A DNA stretch of 64,000 nucleotides from Mixta intestinalis (GTDB lineage Bacteria > Pseudomonadota > Gammaproteobacteria > Enterobacterales > Enterobacteriaceae): positions 3,658,001-3,722,000 of the forward strand of contig NZ_CP028271.1 of assembly GCF_009914055.1 (NCBI RefSeq), read 5' to 3'. The translations under genes and the position numbers were made by a program. Below the pieces are notes generated by a model. The model made no database searches and had not been told where the DNA came from. It saw only the letters and a list, made by a program, of their open reading frames with translations. Positions 52,864 to 61,040 of the stretch are shown one piece after another. Numbering within the stretch: position 1 is the stretch's first letter; every line of letters starts with the position of its first letter.

Positions 52864-54267
52864 ATGATCAAATCCGCACGCAGTATGGCCGGACTCCCCT
52901 GGATTGCTGCGATGGCCTTTTTTATGCAGGCGCTCGATGCGACGATATTAAATACCGCTCTCCCGGCGATAGCCGATAGCCTGCAACGCTCTCCACTGGC
53001 AATGCAATCTGCGGTTATCAGTTATACCCTGACGGTTGCCATGCTGATTCCCGTTAGTGGCTGGTTAGCGGATCGCTACGGCACGCGTAAAATCTTTATC
53101 ATCGCCGTTTCTCTTTTTACCCTCGGCTCTTTAGCCTGTGCCCTTTCCAACTCGCTAACGATGCTCGTCATCTCCCGAATCATTCAGGGCGTCGGCGGTG
53201 CCATGATGATGCCGGTTGCTCGTCTGGCATTATTACGCGCCTATCCGCGTAGCGAGCTACTGCCGGTGCTGAACTTTGTCACGCTGCCAGGGTTGGTTGG
53301 CCCGGTCGTTGGGCCTCTGCTCGGCGGCATCCTTGTGACCTGGGCCACCTGGCACTGGATATTCTTAATCAATATCCCTATCGGTATTCTAGGTATCGCC
53401 TATGCGCGCAAATATATGCCTGATTTCACGACGCCGCGCCGCCGTTTTGACACGCTGGGCTTCATTCTGTTTGGGTTTGGCCTGGTGCTGCTGTCATGCG
53501 GTCTTGAACTGTTTGGCGAAAAAATAGTTACCAGCGCTATCGCTATTGCCGTGCTGCTGAGCGGTATTCTGCTGTTACTGTTCTATATTATGCATGCGCG
53601 CCGCCACCCCTCGCCGCTGATTGGCCTGCCGATGTTTAAAACCCGCACTTTCTCAATCGGCATTTTGGGCAATGTCGCTTCGCGGCTTGGCACCGGCTGC
53701 GTACCTTTTCTGATGCCGCTAATGTTGCAGGTAGGATTTGGCTATTCGGCGATTATCGCTGGCTGCATGATGGCGCCGACGGCGATTGGCTCGATGCTGG
53801 CGAAATCGACGGTAACCAGCGTACTGCGCAGGTTGGGATATCGCACCACCCTGGTCGCCGTTACGATAACCATCGGCCTGTTTATCGCCAGCTTCGCCTT
53901 CCAGTCGCCGGGAATGCATATTGCCGTGCTGCTGTTGCCGCTGTTTTTACTGGGGATGGTGATGTCGACGCAGTTTACCGCCATGAACACTATTACGCTG
54001 GCCGATTTAACCGATGAGAACGCCAGCAGCGGCAACAGTATGCTGGCAGTAACACAGCAGCTGGCGATCGGCTTCGGCGTGGCCGTCAGCGCTGCCGTGC
54101 TGCGTTTTTATGAAAACGTCGGTGGCACCACCGTCGAGCAGTTCCATTCAACATTCCTGACGATGGGTCTGGTAACCATCCTGTCAGCGTCAGTCTTTAT
54201 GCTGCTGAAGCCAGGCGACGGTCGCCATTTAATCAGCGATCGAGAGAAGCGTCGCAAGAAGGCTTAA
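52864..54267 (+). CDS. hsrA: MFS transporter HsrA (YieO), DHA2/MdtD type
   Basis: 467-residue inner-membrane drug:proton antiporter-like protein of the 14-helix family, close to E. coli HsrA/YieO: SMAGLPWIAAMAFFMQALDA, TILNTALPAIADSL with motif D1, LADRYGTRKIFI (motif A), RIIQGVGGAMMMPVARL, and LGTGCVPFLMPLMLQVGF. HsrA overproduction alters homocysteine sensitivity and stationary-phase control in E. coli; the true substrate is unknown. I chose ATG 52864 (AAGGA site 7 bp upstream) over 52801. The gene is convergent with rbsR, overlapping by 4 bp, as in the E. coli rbs-hsrA-rrnC neighbourhood. Confidence 0.94.
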   Translation: MIKSARSMAGLPWIAAMAFFMQALDATILNTALPAIADSLQRSPLAMQSAVISYTLTVAMLIPVSGWLADRYGTRKIFIIAVSLFTLGSLACALSNSLTMLVISRIIQGVGGAMMMPVARLALLRAYPRSELLPVLNFVTLPGLVGPVVGPLLGGILVTWATWHWIFLINIPIGILGIAYARKYMPDFTTPRRRFDTLGFILFGFGLVLLSCGLELFGEKIVTSAIAIAVLLSGILLLLFYIMHARRHPSPLIGLPMFKTRTFSIGILGNVASRLGTGCVPFLMPLMLQVGFGYSAIIAGCMMAPTAIGSMLAKSTVTSVLRRLGYRTTLVAVTITIGLFIASFAFQSPGMHIAVLLLPLFLLGMVMSTQFTAMNTITLADLTDENASSGNSMLAVTQQLAIGFGVAVSAAVLRFYENVGGTTVEQFHSTFLTMGLVTILSASVFMLLKPGDGRHLISDREKRRKKA

Positions 54268-55262
54268 CGCACCACCGAGTGTCGCTCAATAAGCTCAGGC
54301 GTCAGTACCAGTTTCTGCTGGCTGGCGCCGGGCGCTTTCATTCGATGAATCAACGTATCGATCGCCAGTTCACCCAGCTCATCTTTAGGTTGATGAATAG
54401 TGGTTAGCGGCGGCGTCATATAGCGCGCCAGTTCAATATTGTCGTAGCCCATAATGGCCATATCTTCCGGGATACGCAGCCCCGCCTGATAAAGTGCATG
54501 ATAGGCACCGACCGCCATTGCATCATTGCTGGTAAATACCGCCTGTGGACGGATTTTGCAGGCCAGCAGTGCGTTCATGCCGTTAAACCCGCCCTGAAAT
54601 TCAAAATCGCCGTTGACGATATATTCCGCCGGTAAAGGCAGACCGGCAGCAGTTATCGCTTTTTTAAAGCCCTCCAGCCGCAGGCAGGCAGGCGTTTTAT
54701 CCAGCGGCCCGGCAATGCAGGCAATACGCTGATAGCCACGAGCGATAAGGTAGTTGGCTGCCAGCTCGCCACCCAATAACGAGTTGTCCTGAATAATATC
54801 GCTGTCGCCTTCAAAAGGTGCCCAGTCCATCATAACGGAAGGAATGCCGGGATAGCGCGTCAGAATATCAACTGATGGCAGATGGCTTTCAGTACACATG
54901 ATTAGCAGGCCATCGACGCGCTTTTGCAGCAGCGTTTCCAGGCTACGATTCATCCGCTCTTCATCACCTTCGGTATTGCACAACACCAGGCTGTAACCGC
55001 GCTCGTAGCAACTGTTTTCCACGCCGCGCACCACTTCAGCGTAAAACGGGTTACTGCTGGCGGTGAGCAACATTCCAATGGTGTGGGTTTGATTGATCTT
55101 CAGGCTGCGCGCCAGCGCCGATGGCGCGTAGTTGAGCTCACGGATCGCCGCCTCAATTTTTTCCCGGATCGCCTCGCTGACAAAACGGTTGTTGTTGATA
55201 ACGTGCGAAACAGTGGAGGTGGAGACGCCCGCCATGCGGGCGACATCTTTCATCGTAGCCAA
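54264..55262 (-). CDS. rbsR: ribose operon repressor RbsR (LacI family)
   Basis: 332 residues (E. coli 330). The LacI-type helix-turn-helix ATMKDVARMAGVSTSTVSHV with the hinge helix YAPSALARSLK is at the N-terminus; the rest is a ribose-binding periplasmic-type fold. It represses rbsDACBK by binding palindromes such as those found upstream of rbsD and is released by ribose. Last gene of the operon, 5 bp after rbsK. Confidence 0.97.
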   Translation of the reverse strand: MATMKDVARMAGVSTSTVSHVINNNRFVSEAIREKIEAAIRELNYAPSALARSLKINQTHTIGMLLTASSNPFYAEVVRGVENSCYERGYSLVLCNTEGDEERMNRSLETLLQKRVDGLLIMCTESHLPSVDILTRYPGIPSVMMDWAPFEGDSDIIQDNSLLGGELAANYLIARGYQRIACIAGPLDKTPACLRLEGFKKAITAAGLPLPAEYIVNGDFEFQGGFNGMNALLACKIRPQAVFTSNDAMAVGAYHALYQAGLRIPEDMAIMGYDNIELARYMTPPLTTIHQPKDELGELAIDTLIHRMKAPGASQQKLVLTPELIERHSVVR

Positions 55263-55267
55263 TCAGC

Positions 55268-56197
55268 TTACCCCTGCTGCTGTAAAAAGCGGTCAATCTC
55301 TTCCCGCCAGGGCACCGACGGTTGCGCACCCGGGCGCGTTACGGCAATTGCTGCCGCCGCATGGGCAAAGCGTACCGCGTCAGGCATTGGCTGCTGCTCC
55401 AGCAACGCGGTAATCAGCGCGCCGTTAAAGGTATCTCCAGCCGCGATAGTATCTACCGCCTGTACGCGAAAACCTGGTATACGGCTGCCGTTGCCATTTT
55501 CACTCAGCCACACGCCGCGGCTTCCCAACGTAATCAGTACCTGCCCGATACCTTTTTCATGCAGCACGGCAGCGGCACGTGCGGCGTCTTCATCGCTTTT
55601 AACGGCGATACCGGTCAGCATTTCTGCTTCCGTTTCGTTGGGCGTGATCATATCCACCAGCGCCAGCAATTCATCTGACAACGAAGCGGCAGGAGCCGGG
55701 TTGAGTATCACACGTGTCTGATGCTGCCGGGCGATTTTCGCCGCCGCCAGCACGCTTTCCAGCGGTGATTCCAGCTGCATTAACAGCGCGGAGGCATCAG
55801 CAATAACCTGTTGATGCTGCATAACGACTTCAGGCGTTAACGCGGCATTCGCACCGGCATGAATACCGATACTGTTTTCACCTTCGCCATTAACGAAGAT
55901 CAGCGCTACGCCGGTCGTTTCCCCTTCGATGACGGAAACCGGCGCGGTATCAATGCGATCCGCCGCCAGCTGCTGACGGATACGCTCGCCGATATCATCC
56001 GCGCCGGTACAGGCGATAAAAGCGATATTCGCCCCGCTACGTCCAGCGGCTACCGCCTGGTTCGCACCTTTTCCGCCAAAGGCGACCTGATACTGCTTCC
56101 CGATCACCGTTTCGCCGGGACGGGGAAACTGGGAGAGGTTTAAAATATGATCGGCATTAATACTGCCAAGTACAGCGAGTTTAGCGGATTGCGTCAT
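55268..56197 (-). CDS. rbsK: ribokinase
   Basis: Phosphorylates D-ribose at O5 with ATP so that it can enter the pentose phosphate pathway. 309 residues, as in E. coli. PfkB-family signatures: GGKGANQAVAAGRSGANIAF near residue 42, and the anion-hole/catalytic motif DTIAAGDTFNGALI with the base Asp near residue 255. It follows rbsB after a 60-bp gap that holds a strong hairpin. Confidence 0.98.
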   Translation of the reverse strand: MTQSAKLAVLGSINADHILNLSQFPRPGETVIGKQYQVAFGGKGANQAVAAGRSGANIAFIACTGADDIGERIRQQLAADRIDTAPVSVIEGETTGVALIFVNGEGENSIGIHAGANAALTPEVVMQHQQVIADASALLMQLESPLESVLAAAKIARQHQTRVILNPAPAASLSDELLALVDMITPNETEAEMLTGIAVKSDEDAARAAAVLHEKGIGQVLITLGSRGVWLSENGNGSRIPGFRVQAVDTIAAGDTFNGALITALLEQQPMPDAVRFAHAAAAIAVTRPGAQPSVPWREEIDRFLQQQG

Positions 56198-56218
56198 TCG
56201 GGGTTCATCCAGAAAAGT

Positions 56219-56238
56219 GCGCCACCTGACGGTGGCGC
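56219..56238 (-). other. intercistronic hairpin between rbsB and rbsK
   Basis: GCGCCACC, GTCA tetraloop, GGTGGCGC on the minus strand, followed by ACTTTTC. The perfect 8-bp GC stem directly after rbsB may protect the abundant binding-protein mRNA or lower read-through into rbsK and rbsR (inference). Confidence 0.7.
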
Positions 56239-56257
56239 GGTGCCATGCTTTTCTTTG

Positions 56258-57139
56258 TTATTTGGTGACCAGTTTCAGATCGACCGGATTGATAGCCTGT
56301 ACTTTCTCGCCTTTTAACGCTTTATCAGCGGTCTGTACGCCTACCTGACCAATCTTTTCCGGCATCTGCGCTACGGTCGCGGCCAGTTTGCCGCCTTCAA
56401 CGGCCTTAACCCCGTCTGCGGTGCCGTCGAAGCCCACGACCACCACATCAGATTTACCGGCAGTTTGCAATGCTCGTAACGCACCTAATGCCATTTCATC
56501 ATTCTGCGCGAACACGGCCTGCACTTCCGGATGCGCCGTCAGCAGGTTTTGCATGACGTTCAGCCCTTTGGTGCGATCAAAGTCAGCCGGCTGGCTGGCC
56601 AGCACCTGGAATTTATGTGCTGTAGCAGCCTGCTGGAAGCCTTCGCCACGCTCACGCGCTGCGGAAGTTCCGGCGATACCCTGCAATTCAATGATCTTTG
56701 CGTTCTCACCTACTTTTTTCGCGATAAAGTCACCGGCCATTTTGCCGCCGAAACGGTTATCAGAAGCGACGTGGCTGATTACTTTGCCCTGAGATGCGAC
56801 ACGGTCGAGGGTAATAACCGGAATGTTCGCCTGGTTCGCCATTTTCACCGCATTGCCTACCGCATCGGAATCGGTAGGGTTGATCAGCAGCAGTTTAGCG
56901 CCGCGTACGGTAAGATCCTGCACGTTCGCCAGCTCTTTTGCCGGGTTATTCTGCGAATCCAGCACTACCAGGTTGTAACCCAGTTTATCCGCCTCTTTCT
57001 GCGCGCCATCTTTCAGCGACACGAAGAAGGGATTGTTCAATGTAGAAACCACCAGCGCAATGGTATCTTTTGCCAGCGCATTGGTGCTGAGGGTGGCGCC
57101 GAGCAATACCGCCAGTGCAGTCAGTTTGTTCATTTTCAT
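56258..57139 (-). CDS. rbsB: ribose ABC transporter substrate-binding protein
   Basis: Periplasmic D-ribose receptor for the RbsABC transporter and, in E. coli, the Trg chemoreceptor. 293 residues (E. coli 296), with a signal peptide (NKLTALAVLLGATLSTNALA, cleavage after ALA) and the mature start KDTIALVVSTLNNPFFVSL. Ribose-contact segments NPTDSDAVGNAV, ELQGIAGTSAARERG and FAQNDEMALGA match E. coli. Start 57139 has an AAGGA site. Confidence 0.97.
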   Translation of the reverse strand: MKMNKLTALAVLLGATLSTNALAKDTIALVVSTLNNPFFVSLKDGAQKEADKLGYNLVVLDSQNNPAKELANVQDLTVRGAKLLLINPTDSDAVGNAVKMANQANIPVITLDRVASQGKVISHVASDNRFGGKMAGDFIAKKVGENAKIIELQGIAGTSAARERGEGFQQAATAHKFQVLASQPADFDRTKGLNVMQNLLTAHPEVQAVFAQNDEMALGALRALQTAGKSDVVVVGFDGTADGVKAVEGGKLAATVAQMPEKIGQVGVQTADKALKGEKVQAINPVDLKLVTK

Positions 57140-57162
57140 CTTGGTATCCTTAGAGATAAGCG

Positions 57163-58134
57163 CTATTTACTGCTTTTGTTGTCCACCAGAACCGCCAGCA
57201 AAATCACCACCGCTTTGACGATCATCTGATAGTAGGAAGAGACGCCTAACAGGTTGAGGCCGTTGTTCAGGAAACCGAGGATCAGCGCGCCGATCAACGT
57301 TCCCATAATGCGGCCTTTACCGCCCGCCAGGCTGGTGCCACCCAGCACTACCGCCGCGATAGCATCCAGCTCATAGCCAGTACCTGCCGTTGGCTGCGCT
57401 GAAGAAAGACGCGCCACTTCGATAGTGCCCGCCAGCGCCGCCAGCATGCCGCTCAGCGCATAAACGATAATTTTAACGCGATTAACGTTGATCCCTGAGA
57501 GACGCGTTGCCGCTTCGTTGCCACCCAGCGCGTAGATATAACGGCCCAGGCGGGTATGGTGCAGCATGTACCAGGCGGCGAGGAACACAACAGCCATCAA
57601 CCAGACCGGTGTCGGGATACCCAGCGGACGTCCAATACCGAACCAGCCGAAGAGATCGGCATTATCGCTGAATCCGGTATTTACCGGACTGCCGTTGGTA
57701 TAAACCATGGTGACGCCGCGCAGCAACAGCATCATGACCAGCGTCGCGATAAACGCCTGCACCTTACCTTTTGCCACAATGGTGCCGGTAATCGCGCCGA
57801 TAAACGCCCCCAGCACCAGAGCGGCGGCTACGGCCACCAGCGCATTAACCTCAACACCAACGATCGAGGCCGCCACCGCGCCGGTCAGCGCCAGCAGCGA
57901 ACCCACCGAGAGATCGATACCAGAAGTCAGGATAACCAGCGTCATCCCTACCGCCATAATGGCGTTGACCGAAGTCTGTTGCAGAATATTGAACAGATTG
58001 TTGACGGTAAAAAAGTGTGGGCTCTGGCTGGCGACAACCGCAATCAGCACAATCAGAGCAATCAGCGATTTCTGCTCCATCAGCCAGGCTTTGCTGAACC
58101 AGCGGCGACGGGCCGGTATAGTTTGCGTACTCAT
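57163..58134 (-). CDS. rbsC: ribose ABC transporter permease
   Basis: Inner-membrane channel of the ribose importer, 323 residues (E. coli 321), about ten helices. Family motifs: SGIDLSVGSLLALTGAV near residue 70 and the EAA-like DAIAAVVLGGTSLAGGKGR near residue 255. It overlaps rbsA by 4 bp (ATGA). Confidence 0.97.
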   Translation of the reverse strand: MSTQTIPARRRWFSKAWLMEQKSLIALIVLIAVVASQSPHFFTVNNLFNILQQTSVNAIMAVGMTLVILTSGIDLSVGSLLALTGAVAASIVGVEVNALVAVAAALVLGAFIGAITGTIVAKGKVQAFIATLVMMLLLRGVTMVYTNGSPVNTGFSDNADLFGWFGIGRPLGIPTPVWLMAVVFLAAWYMLHHTRLGRYIYALGGNEAATRLSGINVNRVKIIVYALSGMLAALAGTIEVARLSSAQPTAGTGYELDAIAAVVLGGTSLAGGKGRIMGTLIGALILGFLNNGLNLLGVSSYYQMIVKAVVILLAVLVDNKSSK

Positions 58135-59642
58135 AAATGTGCTAACTCCTCGGTGCTTTGCTTACCTACGGCGGCGGCCATCAGAACCTCCTGCGTGGCC
58201 TGTTCAATGGAAAACTCGCCGCTCAGGCGGCCTTCATGCATAACCAGAATGCGATCGCTCATTCCCAGCACTTCCGGCATTTCGGACGAAACGAGAATGA
58301 TGCTCAGCCCTTCTTCTTTAAACTGGTTGATCAGCTGGTAAATCTCTTTCTTCGCACCGACATCCACGCCGCGCGTCGGCTCATCGAGAATCAGCACGTT
58401 CGGGCGCGTCATCAGCCCACGCGCAATAGCTACTTTCTGCTGATTACCGCCGGAGAGCAGGCCAATAGTCTGATCCATGCCGGGCGTTTTAACGTTAAAC
58501 AGGCGAATAAAATCGCTTACCGCCAGCTGTTCGGCGCTGTGCTTCAGCCCTCCCCCGCGACGGCTAAAATAGTGCAGCGCGGTAAGCGACATGTTCTCTT
58601 TTACCGACATCCCCAGCACCAGGCCATCACGCTTACGGTCTTCAGAGATATAAACGATGCCGTTTACCAGACCATCCTGCGGCGAGCGGATATTCACCTC
58701 GCTTCCGTTCAGCACAATCCGCCCTGCGCTATGCGGCAACGCACCGTACAGCACCTTCATCAGTTCAGTACGCCCGGCACCCATCAAGCCCGCCACACCG
58801 AGAATCTCACCTTTACGCAGGGTAAAACTGACATCGTTGATACCCGATCCGCTAAGGTGCTCTACCTTCAGGCAAACTTCGCCCGGTGCCTTATCCAGCC
58901 GTGGATATTGATCTTCCAGTTTACGCCCTACCATCATCTCGATAAGCGAAGCCTCGGTGAGCGTATCGACGCTGCGCTCGGCGATAAACTGACCGTCACG
59001 AAATACCGTCACGTCATCACAGATTTCAAAAATCTCTTTCATGCGATGAGAGATATAAACAATGCCGCATCCCTGCGCCTTGAGCTCGTTAATCACGCGG
59101 AACAGAGAGAGCGTTTCGGTATCGGTAAGCGCATCGGTAGGCTCATCCATCACAATTACTTTCGACTCAAAACTGAGCACCTTGGCGATTTCCACCATCT
59201 GCTGATCGCCGATTGAGAGATCGCCCACCAGCCGATGGCTGGTAAAGCGGAGGTTCAGCCGTTTCAGCAGCGCATCCGCTTCGGCATACATTTTTTTCCA
59301 GTCGATACGGCCAAAACGGTTAACAAACTCGCGGCCCAGGAAGATGTTCTCCGCAATAGAGAGCTGCGGTATCAGGTTTAGCTCCTGATGAATAATGCCG
59401 ATGCCCGCCTCCTGCGAAGCTTTCGGCCCGCTGAAATGAGTCTCTTCTCCCAGCCATTTCAACGAACCGGCGTCGCGGCTGTAGATGCCGGTCAGCACTT
59501 TCATCATGGTGGATTTACCCGCGCCGTTTTCGCCCACCAGCGCCATTACGCGCCCCGGATAGACAGAGAGCGAAGCGCCGTTAAGCGCCTTAACGCCGGG
59601 GAAGGATTTTTCAATACCGGTCAGTTGCAGTAACGGTTGCAT
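58131..59642 (-). CDS. rbsA: ribose ABC transporter ATP-binding protein
   Basis: Dual-cassette ATPase of the ribose importer, 503 residues (E. coli 501). First cassette: Walker A GENGAGKSTMMK, Walker B VIVMDEPTDALTD. Second: degenerate P-loop GLMGAGRTELMK, signature LSGGNQQKVAIA, Walker B VLILDEPTRGVDVGAK. Asymmetric cassettes are normal for the monosaccharide CUT2 family. Confidence 0.98.
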   Translation of the reverse strand: MQPLLQLTGIEKSFPGVKALNGASLSVYPGRVMALVGENGAGKSTMMKVLTGIYSRDAGSLKWLGEETHFSGPKASQEAGIGIIHQELNLIPQLSIAENIFLGREFVNRFGRIDWKKMYAEADALLKRLNLRFTSHRLVGDLSIGDQQMVEIAKVLSFESKVIVMDEPTDALTDTETLSLFRVINELKAQGCGIVYISHRMKEIFEICDDVTVFRDGQFIAERSVDTLTEASLIEMMVGRKLEDQYPRLDKAPGEVCLKVEHLSGSGINDVSFTLRKGEILGVAGLMGAGRTELMKVLYGALPHSAGRIVLNGSEVNIRSPQDGLVNGIVYISEDRKRDGLVLGMSVKENMSLTALHYFSRRGGGLKHSAEQLAVSDFIRLFNVKTPGMDQTIGLLSGGNQQKVAIARGLMTRPNVLILDEPTRGVDVGAKKEIYQLINQFKEEGLSIILVSSEMPEVLGMSDRILVMHEGRLSGEFSIEQATQEVLMAAAVGKQSTEELAHL

Positions 59643-59649
59643 GGCAGCC

Positions 59650-60069
59650 TCAGAAGGTCACGCCAGCGGTCAGGATGATATTCGCATAGGGCGTACATTC
59701 CCCGCTGCGCACCACCGCCTGGCTCCGTTGCGTTAAAGTTTTAAATTGCTCGTGCGGCACATAGTCGATACGGATAGCATTGCCCTGCTGCTGCTGTAGC
59801 GATTCCAGCAGGACAAGCAGCTCCTGATGAAGGCTGGCATTATGCGTGCGAATTTCATCGGCAATGATCACGCTCTCTACCTGCATTTCATGCGTGACGG
59901 CCTTTGCAACCTGCAAAAAGCTGGGAATGCCGTGCGTAACGGCCAGATCGATACGTTGCGGTCCTGGTGGAATCGGCAAACCGGCATCGCCAATAGTCAG
60001 GCTGTCGGTATGACCAAGGCGGGAAATGACCGAGGAAACTTCGGCGTTAAGTAGAGTACCTTTTTTCAT
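59650..60069 (-). CDS. rbsD: D-ribose pyranase
   Basis: Interconverts beta-pyranose and beta-furanose forms of ribose, giving ribokinase its substrate. 139 residues from MKKGTLLN, the E. coli length. The catalytic-site segments are GHTDSLTIGDAGLPIP near residue 20 and CTPYANIILTAGV at the end. First gene of the operon; AGGAG lies 8 bp upstream of the ATG. An RbsR-type palindrome lies 12 bp upstream of the start. Confidence 0.97.
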   Translation of the reverse strand: MKKGTLLNAEVSSVISRLGHTDSLTIGDAGLPIPPGPQRIDLAVTHGIPSFLQVAKAVTHEMQVESVIIADEIRTHNASLHQELLVLLESLQQQQGNAIRIDYVPHEQFKTLTQRSQAVVRSGECTPYANIILTAGVTF

Positions 60070-60081
60070 TATACGCTCCTG

Positions 60082-60097
60082 AGCGAAACGTTTCGCT
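60082..60097. promoter_or_regulatory. RbsR-type operator 1, proximal to rbsD
   Basis: AGCGAAACGTTTCGCT, a perfect 16-bp palindrome matching the E. coli RbsR operator core. It lies just before the rbsD ribosome site, so bound repressor would block transcript elongation or the promoter. Confidence 0.85.
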
Positions 60098-60160
60098 GGC
60101 GGGAGTTTCAGAAAATTCGGGTAACAAGACAACAGGCAGCTAACGAATTTGTGATCGCTA

Positions 60161-60177
60161 TCGAAACGTTTCGCTGA
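60161..60177. promoter_or_regulatory. RbsR-type operator 2, distal
   Basis: TCGAAACGTTTCGCTGA shares the core CGAAACGTTTCG. It is centred about 78 bp from operator 1 and overlaps a CRP-like half-site (TGTGA at 60151-60155). The spacing (about 7.5 turns) is compatible with a loop or with sites flanking the promoter. Confidence 0.75.
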
Positions 60178-60202
60178 CGGAGGGGAGAAAACGCATCAGA
60201 AG

Positions 60203-60225
60203 AAAAACGGGCCCTTGCAGGCCCG
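60203..60225 (-). terminator. intrinsic terminator after budC
   Basis: CGGGCC, loop TGCAAG, GGCCCG then TTTTT on the minus strand, immediately after the budC stop; it separates the bud operon from rbs. Confidence 0.85.
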
Positions 60226-60236
60226 CAGGAAAAATA

Positions 60237-61010
60237 TTAACGGAAGACCATGCCACCATCGATAAGCAGCGCCTGACCGGTCATATAGTCGGAGTCAGGA
60301 CCGGCAAGGAAGGCGACACAGTTAGCCACATCTTCCGGCTCAGAGAGACGGCCCAGCGTAATGCGTTTGGCAAACTCAGCGGTACCGTAGCCTAAAGGCT
60401 GGCCCGCCGCGGTAGAGATCTGGCGGTCAATCTCTTCCCACATTGGCGTTTTAACAATCCCAGGGCAGTAGGCATTAACGGTAATACCCAACGGAGCCAG
60501 ATCGCGTGCTGCCGTTTGCGTCAGACCGCGCACCGCAAATTTACTGGAGCTATACACCGCCAGTTCAGGGTTACCCACATGACCAGCCTGAGAAGAGGCG
60601 TTGATAATTTTGCCGCCGTGGCCCAGCGCTTTGAAAACTTTTACTGCGGCCTGGATGCCCCAGATCACGCCTTTTACGTTAATGTTGTAAACTTTATCGA
60701 CAATTTCCGGCGTAATATCTTCAATCAGCGTGGTCGGTGCCACGCCAGCGTTATTGACGATAACATCAAAGCCGCCCAGCTGCTGCTGCGTTTGATCTAC
60801 CGCTGCAAAAACCTGATCGCGGTCAGAGACGTCGGTCTGAATCGCAATCGCTTTACCGCCCTGACGGTTAATCTCTTCGGCAACCTGACGAGCCGTTTCA
60901 ATGTTGTAATCGACCACGGAGACCGCAAACCCATCTTTCGCCAACCGCAGCGCGATAGCTTTCCCGATGCCCTGACCGGAACCGGTCACTAATGCAACTT
61001 TGCTGTTCAT
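60237..61010 (-). CDS. budC: acetoin reductase/2,3-butanediol dehydrogenase BudC
   Basis: Short-chain dehydrogenase that reduces diacetyl and acetoin to 2,3-butanediol with NADH. 257 residues (Klebsiella BudC 256). NAD-binding GSGQGIGKAIA near residue 10, NNAGVAP near residue 87, catalytic Ser in NASSQAGH and YSSSKFAVRGL (YXXXK). Last gene of the budABC operon and nearest the rbs operon. Confidence 0.95.
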   Translation of the reverse strand: MNSKVALVTGSGQGIGKAIALRLAKDGFAVSVVDYNIETARQVAEEINRQGGKAIAIQTDVSDRDQVFAAVDQTQQQLGGFDVIVNNAGVAPTTLIEDITPEIVDKVYNINVKGVIWGIQAAVKVFKALGHGGKIINASSQAGHVGNPELAVYSSSKFAVRGLTQTAARDLAPLGITVNAYCPGIVKTPMWEEIDRQISTAAGQPLGYGTAEFAKRITLGRLSEPEDVANCVAFLAGPDSDYMTGQALLIDGGMVFR

Positions 61011-61040
61011 AACTGCTCCTGGTTGAGTGATAAAAAATCT

